NCBI GenBank assembly: GCA_022702485.1 | Contig: JAJIYY010000006.1 | Location: 2,108,001 to 2,172,000 of the forward strand | Source of the DNA: Simplicillium sp. C3G150-2 | Taxonomy: Eukaryota > Ascomycota > Sordariomycetes > Hypocreales > Cordycipitaceae | DNA length: 64,000 bases | Direction of reading: 5' to 3' | Shown: one piece after another, positions 55,761 to 64,000 of the stretch | How the letters are laid out: every line of letters begins with the position of its first letter | How positions within the stretch are numbered: position 1 is the stretch's first letter | Position numbers and translations under genes: made by a program | Notes under the pieces: generated by a model | Database searches by the model: none | What the model saw: the letters and a program-made list of their open reading frames with translations, nothing else | What the model was told of the DNA's origin: nothing

Positions 55761-57517
55761 TTACATTCTGAAGACTCCGTACTTGGTGTCTCCAGCCTTG
55801 ACCTCATTTCTACCACCCATAGCAGCCTTGAGACCAAGACCGAGGTATTGACGAGTATGTTGAGGGGGGATAATGCCGTCATCCTGTAAACATTGAGTGT
55901 TAGAAGAAGCTCGGTTATCAAAAATAATTGCATTAGACTTACCCAAAGACGAGCAGAGGAGAAAGTGGCATCACTCTCGTTATCAATACGGGCCTTGAGT
56001 TCAGGGTCGACCTTTTGACCGACAGTTTCCATGACGGAAGCGAGCTGTTCACCTCCCATGACACCAATCTTGGCATTGGGCCACATCCACAAGAAACGGG
56101 GGCTGTAAGCTCTGCCGCACATGCCGTAGTTGCCGGCACCGTAGCTTCCACCTACGACGACGGTGAACTTGGGGACGTTGGCGCAAGCAACAGCAGTCAC
56201 AAGCTTGGCACCGTGCTTGGCGATACCGTCGCGCTCAGAGGCGGAACCGACCATGAAACCGGAGATGTTCTGGAGGAAGACGAGGGGGATACCGCGCTGA
56301 GTGCAGAGCTCGACGAAGTGAGCGCCCTTGACGGAGGAAGAGGCGAAGAGAATACCGTCGTTGGCGACGATGCCGACCTTGTGACCGTAGATTTCGGCAA
56401 AGCCGGTGACGAGGGTGGTACCGAAATCGCGCTTGAACTCGGAGAACTCTGAGCCGTCGACGATACGGGCAATTACTTCACGGATGGGGAGGGGCTTTCG
56501 CAGGTTGGTGGGAGCGAGGCCAACGAGCTCCTCGGGGTCGTAGAGGGGTTCGGAGAAGGTAGGGGCGGGAGCTGGGGTCTCGGGAGACTTGGCGGGCCAG
56601 TTGAGGTTGGAGACGCAGCGACGGGCGAGGGTGATGGCGTGGGCGTCGTCTACGGCGAGGTAGTCTGTGACGCCGGAGACGGAAGAGTGCATCTTGCCAC
56701 CACCGAGCTCTTCGGGAGTGACGACTTCACCAGTGGCAGCCTTGACGAGGGGGGGACCAGCGAGGAAGATGTGGCCTTGTTCTTGGACAATGATGCTCTC
56801 GTCGGACATGGCGGGGACGTAGGCTCCTCCGGCGGTGCAAGGGCCCATGACGACGGATATTTGGGGGATGCCCTGAGAGCTCATGCGGGCTTGGTTGTAG
56901 AAGATGCGGCCGAAGTGGTTGGCGTCGGGGAAGACATCAGCCTGACGGGGCAAGTTGGCGCCTCCAGAGTCGACCATGTAGATGCAGGGGAGCTTGTTTT
57001 CTTGCGCAACGGCCTGGGCGCGCAGATGCTTCTTGACGGTGATGGGGAAGTAGCTTCCGCCCTTGACGGTGCTGTCGTTGGCGACAATAACGCAGGTGAC
57101 GCCCTCGACGACACCGACACCAGTAATGATGCCGCCGGCGGGCACTTCGGCTTCCGGGTAGAGATCGTAGCCGGCCATGGGGGACAGCTCGAGGAAGGTG
57201 GTTCCCGGGTCGATGAGGGCCGTGACACGGTCTCGGGGCAGCATCTTGTTGCGGGCGAGATGCTTTTGGCGGGCCTTTTCGGGCCCTCCGAGCTGGATCT
57301 TTTGGGAGAGGTCCTGCATGCGGGTCATGATGGAGGCCATTTGCTTTTCGTTTTCTTTGAATTCCTCAGAGGTAGGGTCGACGTCGGTTTGGATTCGTGA
57401 TATGGCGCCCGCTTGGTGCGGTGGGGTGAGGTTGGCGATGGCGCGGATCTGGAGGGAGGAACATGGTTGGCGGCGGAGGAGACGCAGCGCGGCGTGAGAT
57501 GACCTTGAGAGAGGCAT
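55761..57517 (-). CDS. mccB: Methylcrotonyl-CoA carboxylase beta subunit, mitochondrial
   Basis: The carboxyltransferase half of 3-methylcrotonyl-CoA carboxylase, in leucine breakdown. Exon 1 (57517-55943) and exon 2 (55883-55761) join in frame to 565 residues, the usual size. The N-terminus (MPLSRSSHAALRLLRRQPCS) is a mitochondrial targeting peptide. Carboxyltransferase motifs are LARNKMLPRDRVTALIDPGT, STVKGGSYFPITVKKHLRAQ, VDSGGANLPRQADVFPD, MGPCTAGGAYVPAMSDE, FLQNISGFMVGSASE and GGSYGAGNYGMCGRAYSPRF. The C-terminus is MGGRNEVKAGDTKYGVFRM. A longer open frame reading through the 59-bp intron is rejected because the family tail (DDGIIPPQHTRQYLGL) only appears after splicing. Divergent from ivd across 437 bp, as expected for co-regulated leucine catabolism genes. 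Confidence 0.97.
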
Positions 57518-57954
57518 TGTGGGAGGTTGCAAGGGAATACAATTGAATTGAAGAGAGGTAGAGGTGAAGGAGTGTAGGAGGAAGAGAAAGAGGGCGGCAG
57601 GAATTTTTGGTCGGGAATTGAGCCGTTGCGGGATGAGGTACCAGGGACACAGCAACAAGCCGGGCTTGTGTTAGAGTGTAATTGTTTTTTTTAAGCCGAG
57701 CTGCTGTGACGTTTGCAAAACCTGGGGTTGCCGGGGCCGTGGTAAGCCGTGCTCAGCCGTGGGTTTGGGCGGCTCTAATTGGTGGGCGGGTGCTGGAAAC
57801 CCGGGTTCGGCATTGGCATTGGGTGTAGGTGTCACTGACCCGGAGCCGTGGCAGACGAGAAAAATTGATTTCTCTTTTTCTCTACATTCACAAACAACAC
57901 ACGTCTCTTTCATTCATTTTTTGAAGTGTCGATTTTTTTTCTTTAACCTTCGTC
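57518..57954. promoter_or_regulatory. Shared divergent promoter of mccB and ivd
   Basis: 437 bp between start codons. GCCGTG occurs four times on the plus strand (57736, 57746, 57756, 57845), the first three at exact 10-bp spacing. An inverted CCAAT (ATTGG) lies at 57778-57782. A CT-rich leader (57865-57945) precedes ivd. The GCCGTG boxes are candidates for a shared regulator of leucine breakdown; the regulator is not identified. Confidence 0.55.
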
Positions 57955-59285
57955 ATGTCTATGCGTGCCCTCAGAACCCTGGCTCGTCCCGCCAGGCAAT
58001 TACGTCCCGCCGTCTCAGTCCAGTCCGCCATCCAGACGCGACTACACTCGTCCAAGCACCCCAAGGGCTTCGAGGCCCCTGCGACCGAGGACCTGGAAGA
58101 GCTGCGCGAGCGCGTGCAGGAATTCACCCGTCGCGAAATCACAGAGGAGGTTGCCGCCCACACGGACAAGAGCAATGCCTTCCCCAACGAGATGTGGCAA
58201 AAGCTGGGTGAGGCAGGATTTTTGGGCATCACGGCCGATGAGGACGTAGGTGGTCTGGCTATGGGATACCAGGCGCACTGTATCGTCATGGAAGAGCTTT
58301 CGCGTGCCTCGGGATCGATTGCGCTGAGCTATGCTGCGCACTCGCAGCTGTGTGTCAACCAGTTGCAGCTGAATGGTTCTCCCGAGCAGAAGCAGAAGTA
58401 CTTGCCTGGATTGATTGCGGGAACTAGCGTTGGTGCGTTGGCCATGTCAGAGTCTGGATCGGGAAGTGATGTGGTTAGCATGCGCACGACGGCTAAGCCT
58501 GTGGATGGCGGGTATGTGCTCAACGGATCGAAGATGTGGATCACCAACGGGCCCGATGCGAATGTCATTGTGGTGTATGCTAAGACGGAGCCTGAGAAGG
58601 GATCCAAGGGCATCACGGCCTTTTTGGTGGACACCGCGACCAAGGGATTCAGCTGTGCTCGCAAGCTCGACAAGATGGGCATGCGGGGCAGCAACACGGG
58701 AGAGTTGATGTTTGAGGATGTGTTTGTCCCCACGGAGAACATCCTGGGTAAAGTGAACAGTGGCGTGCGCGTGCTCATGGAAGGATTGGATCTGGAGCGT
58801 CTGGTGCTGAGTGCTGGACCGCTGGGTCTGATGCAGGCGGCGTTGGATGTTGCGCTGCCGTTTACGCATCAGCGCAAGCAGTTTGGACAGCCGATTGCGC
58901 ATAACCAGTTCGTGCAGGGACACTTGGCTAACATGCATACCAAGTTGCAGGCGTCGAGGGCGTATACGTATGCTACGGCCAGGGCGGTGGATGAGCAGGG
59001 CATCATTAAGACGGAGGATTGTGCGGGTGCGATCCTGTATGCGGCGGAGAGGGCGACGGAGTGTTCGTTGGATGCGATTCAGTTGCTGGGTGGCATGGGG
59101 TATGTGGAGGAGATGCCGGCTTCGCGTATCTTGAGAGAGTAAGTTTCCTGTGAGATTTTGATTTGTGTGTGAGAAAGTTGCTAACGTGTTGCAGTGCCAA
59201 ATTGTATGAGATTGGTGCTGGAACGTCGGAGATTCGCCGCATGGTTATTGGACGGGCTTTTAACAAGGCGTACAAGGATGCGTAG
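57955..59285 (+). CDS. ivd: Isovaleryl-CoA dehydrogenase, mitochondrial
   Basis: Oxidises isovaleryl-CoA to 3-methylcrotonyl-CoA with FAD in leucine degradation, supplying the carboxylase encoded next door. Exon 1 (57955-59138) and exon 2 (59195-59285) give 424 residues. The Arg-rich targeting peptide (MSMRALRTLARPARQLRP) runs to about residue 30. Acyl-CoA dehydrogenase motifs follow: LGITADEDVGGLAMGY, YAAHSQLCVNQL, ALAMSESGSGSDVVSM, SKMWITNGPDANVIVVYAKT, KMGMRGSNTGELMFEDVFVP. The isovaleryl-specific catalytic Glu lies in MEGLDLERLVLSAGPLG; other branched-chain dehydrogenases keep it elsewhere. The end YEIGAGTSEIRRMVIGRAF is typical. Confidence 0.97.
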
Positions 59286-61286
59286 ACGATGAATGGATAG
59301 GTGGTGGTGATTGTACATATTAAAAGCATAGCATTGAAGAACTACGTTTATTGTGATTTTCAGGAGTTGACAACTGTGAATGCATGATTGGTTACGGTTT
59401 GTGATTTGGTGTTTACTATTACAAATGGTATGCTACTTTGGAAGATCAACACAACAAGTCAACCAGTCTATATTATGGGATGGCAAACTCAATCTACGAT
59501 GGGAAAATCCCATGAGGCATCTCACGAGGTAGATGGCAAATGGGAGATGCAGATTAGTGATAATAGTGGATGGCACTAGCGGAAGGGATCCGTAGATTGT
59601 TGAGAATGTGGCGACTTTGTCAGGCACAGACAATGTGAAAAATAGAAGTGATGGACACAGGGGGAGACAACTTCCCAGTGAAAAAAAAAAAATATGAAAT
59701 GTCCACGCGGACAGGTGTGGAGATGGACAGGATAAGGCGACACATGGTGTGCTGATTGAAATTTCACGATGGTGTTTTCTGAATTTCAATTTCTCCGGTG
59801 AAACGCACCCGCTTTTCAACCCACGAGGGGGCAGAAAATACGGCTGCCTGGAAAAATGGGATGGATGGGATGGGACAGAGTAAGTAAAAATTTGGAGGGA
59901 TGGCTGCAGGAGAACAAGAGTCCAGACAGGGCTTTGACAGGCCACTGGACACGCCAGGCTGGGCAACGTGTGCGGCGGCAATGCTGGAATGGACGGACGG
60001 GCAAGGGTTGCTATCGTGAGAGGGAAAAGGAGAAAAGGGATTGGGTCAATTGGAGGGCGTGGAGAAAATAATGCGATTAATCTGCTTAATTGTTGTTTGG
60101 TGGGATTGTTGAGAGGATAGACCACGATATAGATGGCATTGGAGAGGCAAGTTGGTCGTGTTGGAAATTGATGAATTTCTAGAACCTGGCTGAACAATGG
60201 GGGACGGGAGGGCTGTGCTGCCACAGTTGCCGAGCTCGCTGCAGCCACTGGTCTGGGCCCATCTCGAGCGCTGGAGATGCCCTGCCAAGGTCCCACAAAT
60301 ACAACAGCTACGGTTGGTACGACTGACAAGTACGTACAGCAACGGGAACAGTAAAGAATTACATTTAAATTGTGTGGTGACTTCATGTATTTGTTAACAA
60401 GCAAGACAAGGTAAGGCAATGGATAGCTGTCAAAGAGGGGTCAGCTCTGCTCTTGATCGACAAGAGCTCAACACCGCTTTACAGCTCTGGCTTTGCCTGT
60501 CTGTGCAGCATCACCAGATTTAACAGAGAACATAGTTACCTAAAATATTATATAATACATTATCATTGAAATCATGGTCAAGCTTCTTTAAATAGACATT
60601 GGACATGTTGCAGAGAACGGACACTTTTTCAAAAGGTGAATCGTCCATGTCAGTCCTGCAGTGATCATCGCCGCTTAGCATCATTTCCAAGCCTAACAAG
60701 CAACCATCCCCGCCTCAATGCTCATTCTTGCCACCAATGCAATCACTTGATAACGCCTCCTGATTGTTGAACATCATGGATGTTTTGGCAATCGAAGCCC
60801 TTCAAGCCATTCGTCGTGCAACTCTCATCTTGGACACAAACTGTGTAGGCATAGGTGCTTCGTTGGAGACACCTTCTCTGACGCTGCTTTTAAAAAATTA
60901 TATCCGTCCCTCCTTACACTCCACAGTATCAGTTGCACCCCTGCCTTGTAGTGGCCAAGCTTCAGATTCAAAAGCGGCATCACCTCCAATTTGTGGGGAA
61001 GAGGGGGTGTGTGGATGCAAAGAGCTCGAGGGGTGCAGCTCTGAATCTTTATTTTATTTTCCGTTTTTATTTTTATTTTGGGGCACGAAGGGTCCGATCT
61101 AGGTCTGACCCAAGCAAGACCAGACAAGGGACAGGACACCAGACACGAAAGGGTATTTGTACCGCCACCTCTCAACAGCTCTCATCTTCTCTTCCTTCTC
61201 TCTCTCTCTCTCTTCTTTTCCTTCTCTCTTCATCCTCTCCCCATCCAAAATCTCTGTGTCCAAAAAAAGTCAAAGTCGCAGTCACA
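59286..61286. other. Intergenic, about 2 kb
   Basis: No supported gene. A 329-codon stop-free stretch on the minus strand (59433-60419) lacks an ATG at its start, any domain and regular composition, and is treated as chance. The last 150 bases (61140-61286), with a CTCTCT run at 61199-61213, are the leader of the dehydrogenase gene. Confidence 0.5.
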
Positions 61287-62622
61287 ATGGCTTCCCGCAC
61301 ATTCATCACCCCTCTCCTCCAGGGCGCCCGTCGCACTGCCGCTAGCCCTGCAGCCGCTCTGCGACCTGCCTTCGCTGCCACCCGCGGAATTCACAATGAT
61401 CCTCCCCGTCGCAACAAGCCCGGTGCTTACTCGCGAACTGACGACGAAATCGAAATTGCCCACCCTCCTGAGCACGAATTGCCCTCTAGCAAGCCTGTCC
61501 CCCACGCTGGTGGTCAATACGTCAAGCCTACTCTGCCCGCCTTCTCGCTCGACGGCAATGTCGGTCTTGTCACTGGTGGCGCCCGTGGGCTAGGTCTGGT
61601 CATTGGCCAGGGTATGGTTTACTCTGGTGCTGATCTTGCCCTTGTCGACATGAACAGTGAGTTTGCTAATCGATGCTGAAAAAGTATCTCGGCGCGCATT
61701 CAGTCTAACACGTTTTACAGAGGAGGAAGCTGAGAAGCAGTGCCAGAACCTTGTCGATGCTTTCGTCAAGGAAAACCCCAACGCTGAGCGGTAAGCGATT
61801 TGAATATTGGGCGTATTTTTGCCGACACCGCTAATGCGATATTCAGTGTCCCCAAGGTTACTGCTCACTACGCAGACGTCAGCGACCAAGAGTCCGTCGA
61901 CGCCTGTATCGCCGAGGTCATCAAGGCCCACGGCAAGATCGACAACCTCGTCACCTCTGCTGGTTTCACCGAGAACTTTGAGGCCATCAACTACCCCATC
62001 GACCGTCTGCGCAAGCTCTGGGGTGTCAACGTCGACGGCACTTACCTCTTCGCTACCGGTGTCGCTCGCCATCTTATGGAGCGCAGCGCTCCAGGCAGCA
62101 TTGTCATGATTGGTAGCATGTCTGGTGCTATTGTCAACGTCCCCCAGCCTCAAGCGTAAGTTGCACGAATCGACTTTGGCAATTCAAGAAGCTAATTTGG
62201 CTTTGCAGCCCCTACAACGCCTCCAAGGCCGCCGTCCGTCACTTGGCCGCTTCCCTCGCCGTTGAATGGGCCCACGCTGGCATCCGTGTCAACTGCATCT
62301 CTCCCGGATATATGTTGACTGCTCTGTAAGTTGAAACCTGTCGATTGAAGCACCAAGTGCGCAGATTACTAACCAACCGTACAGCACTGAGAAGATCCTC
62401 GACGAGAACCCTGACCTCAAGCAGAAGTGGACTTCCCTGATTCCCCAGGGTAAGATGGGTCTTCCCAAGGACCTCATGGGCCCTGTTTCCTTCCTGCTAT
62501 CCGACGCAGCTTCCTATGTCACAGGTGAGTTAACTAGATTATGCCCAACCTCCATCGATTCGCATATTAACGCAAGATTAGGCGCTGAGCTCCGCGTTGA
62601 TGGTGGCTATACCACGACTTAG
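61287..62622 (+). CDS. Short-chain dehydrogenase, D-arabinitol/polyol 2-dehydrogenase type
   Basis: Oxidises a polyol or reduces a ketose with NAD(P). Six exons (61287-61656, 61721-61790, 61847-62155, 62209-62325, 62385-62524, 62582-62622) total 1047 nt and encode 348 residues. The first about 85 residues are an extension: MASRTFITPLLQGARRTAAS looks like a mitochondrial targeting peptide, followed by a polar linker (PPEHELPSSKPVPHAGG). The Rossmann domain starts with SLDGNVGLVTGGARGLGLVI (TGxxxGxG). Then come LVTSAGF (NAG-like position), IGSMSGAIV (catalytic Ser) and PYNASKAAVRHLAA (Tyr-x-x-x-Lys). The end ASYVTGAELRVDGGYTTT is typical of the arabinitol/sorbose group. The longer N-terminus than yeast-type arabinitol dehydrogenases (about 280 residues) suggests a mitochondrial form. 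Exact substrate unproved. Confidence 0.92.
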
Positions 62623-63010
62623 AGCCTTTTCTCGATATCCTGGATCAAAAAGGATATTTTTAAGATTTTCTACGGATTTTATATCGTTGGTTTTGTGTTG
62701 GGCTCGACCTGGAGCGGTTCATTTGTATTTTGGGATTTTGGTGGGGCTGGCGTTTACGGGACACTTACACGAGAACAAAACATTATATTACGGCATAATA
62801 ATAATACACGAATTGGAAAAAATGAACCTGATTGAAGGATTGAATTGAAATCCTCGGATGTCTTGAACTACGTGAATTACTTTGGATGTAGGTAATGACC
62901 GCAACTGAATGGAAGGCTGTAATAATCGTGATGATGTGGATTGACGCTGATTCTGGCTGTTATAAGGAATTCACTACTCTCCTCTCGATAGTAACAGCAT
63001 CTTTTTTCAA
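62623..63010. other. Convergent 3' region
   Basis: AT-rich spacer between the dehydrogenase gene end and the DUF3435 relic. No gene is seen. Confidence 0.55.
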
Positions 63011-64000
63011 TCAAGCTTGTAGGCAACCGGTTGGTCCAGGTGCGGGGTTTATCCCGATGAAGGAGAAGAGCTTTGGCAGTGTCTGAAGTTCGACCTTCAG
63101 AGTGAAGGTGTTGGAGACTTCAGAGGTTACCTCCATCTGCTCGTCAAGTATAGCAATCATTTGCCGATGGGGCCGCATCTCTTCAGAGGCTGCGATCTTG
63201 TCAATTTCCTCCCGCGGCAGCTCGATTTTCACATCGGTGCCAATTCCACCAAGCGACAGACTGGACAGATGCGATACATCTGTTGGTTCAGTCCTCGAGA
63301 GACTGCTTGTACGTCCAAAGTCGACATCTTTGAGATGTATGTATTGATGGCGCCTGAGCCTTCCTTCATTCCAAGGAGCTTCTGCGCGCGTTCTCTGTCC
63401 TTACAGAATTGTAGTAAAGTAAACACAGATCCTCGCCGCAGCAGTTGTGGCTCGGTCTGGTGAGCTAGCCCTGCGAGACGTGATAGCTTCTGCGTGATCA
63501 CTGCCAGGATCGCGTACGGCCATGACATTTCTTGGCTATCTGAACCGACACTTCGTTCGATACGTGGTTGAATCTTTGCAAACACGGGCTGCTTGAGAAA
63601 CGACTCTTTGAAATCAATCCTCGAGCCATTGGATAAGGGATCACAGGACTTGATGCTTTCCCAACTTGGGCAAATGCTCAAAACCTCCAACATCGAGTGC
63701 GAGGAGAAGCGAGAGGCTGCATGAGTTTTCGAAAAAAGAGCGATGGTGGCAGCATCCTCACTGTGAACTCTTTGTACTCTTGAGGGTGCATAGTATGACC
63801 CTTTAGCCATTTACTGAGAATGATGGCTTGTCGCCATCGCTAGGTAGCACCCAGAACTGGATATCCTCCCAAGTCAAGCCTGGGCTATCAGAATCTTGTG
63901 TGGAGGTAAAACTCCCCGACTCTGGACGCGCCATCAACCATGAGATTGAACAACAGTGCTGTGTACAACATGCATCGAATGCTTTTGAACACAGCGAAGA
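63011..64000 (-). pseudogene. Degenerate DUF3435-type tyrosine recombinase (Crypton/Starship-captain-like), partial
   Basis: Recombinases of this family move large fungal mobile elements. Family-like blocks occur in the right order but in several frames. From the right edge: ALLFNLMVDGASRVGEF (stop at 63888), LTWEDIQFWVLPSDG (stop at 63803), KEFTVRMLPPSLFF (stop at 63678), LLLALDVGGFEHLPK (stop at 63641), then ESFLKQPVFAKIQPR with LRRGSVFTLLQF and TYISKMSTLDVQ in one open stretch. The final part, EPTDVSHLSSLSLGG to GPTGCLQA, is in yet another frame ending at 63011. The Arg of LRRG and the Tyr of TYIS fit catalytic positions. At least five frame breaks with no plausible introns show an inactivated copy. 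The N-terminal part lies beyond the window. The ATG at 63810 is an artefact of the breaks, not a start. Confidence 0.68.

Noticed and set aside
55703..55942. Read-through C-terminus of mccB without splicing
   Set aside because: It gives a non-family tail, while the 59-bp intron restores the conserved DDGIIPPQHTRQYL end in frame.
59433..60419. Minus-strand stop-free stretch of 329 codons, apparently a 328-residue protein
   Set aside because: Its first codon is TTG, the composition is a mix of Pro, Ser, Cys and hydrophobics with no domain or signal, and the opposite strand shows simple GGGATGGATGG-type sequence. It looks like chance in a region poor in stop-forming triplets.

Overview
The window is nuclear DNA of a filamentous ascomycete (Pezizomycotina). 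Genes carry several short introns (about 45-90 bp) with GTAAGT/GTATGT donors, CTAAC-type branch points and YAG acceptors. The gene content is typically fungal: two Zn2Cys6 regulators, a Sos7 kinetochore protein, an RRT8-type spore-wall protein, a vacuolar PQ-loop transporter, a Clr5-ankyrin protein and a DUF3435 recombinase relic. A Sordariomycete, perhaps Hypocreales, is my guess from protein style; no marker here proves it. Gene models were built by hand from splice signals and reading-frame closure. Almost every model closes in frame across all its introns.

Layout. 1-6 kb: a secreted NGQ-rich protein (cut by the left edge, minus), an S1/P1 nuclease (minus) and a PQ-loop vacuolar transporter (plus). 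6.6-14.7 kb: a doubtful tiny gene, a Zn2Cys6 regulator tail-to-tail with a secreted berberine-bridge-like FAD oxidoreductase, a conserved protein of unknown function and a MAPEG membrane protein. 15-19.7 kb: a 1213-residue Clr5-ankyrin protein divergent from an 84-residue single-pass membrane protein that simple ORF calling misses. Their shared 555-bp promoter holds five same-orientation AATCGTAA boxes. 20-28 kb: housekeeping genes (aspartate-semialdehyde dehydrogenase, PA-TM-RING ubiquitin ligase, RS-rich splicing-type protein, Sos7). 28-37.9 kb: two long gene-poor spacers around a second Zn2Cys6 regulator; the larger holds only an intron-containing tRNA-Ser(AGA). 37.9-47.7 kb: LanC-like protein, RRT8-like protein, Ser/Thr-rich wall-type protein, a CxxC membrane protein with an intron divisible by three, and an L-rhamnose-mutarotase-like protein. 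48.4-49.6 kb: two divergent small cysteine-rich secreted proteins. 52.9-62.6 kb: an EGF-containing type II membrane protein, the leucine-catabolism pair mccB/ivd on one divergent promoter, and a polyol-type short-chain dehydrogenase. 63.0-64.0 kb: a frameshifted DUF3435 (fungal tyrosine recombinase, Starship-captain type) relic running off the right edge.

How genes work together. The clearest functional unit is ivd plus mccB: isovaleryl-CoA dehydrogenase makes 3-methylcrotonyl-CoA, which methylcrotonyl-CoA carboxylase carboxylates, both in mitochondria. The least explained unit is the Clr5-ankyrin / small membrane protein pair with its motif array. The regulator-oxidoreductase-unknown-MAPEG neighbourhood could be a small accessory metabolic locus, but there is no backbone synthase here and that reading is weak.
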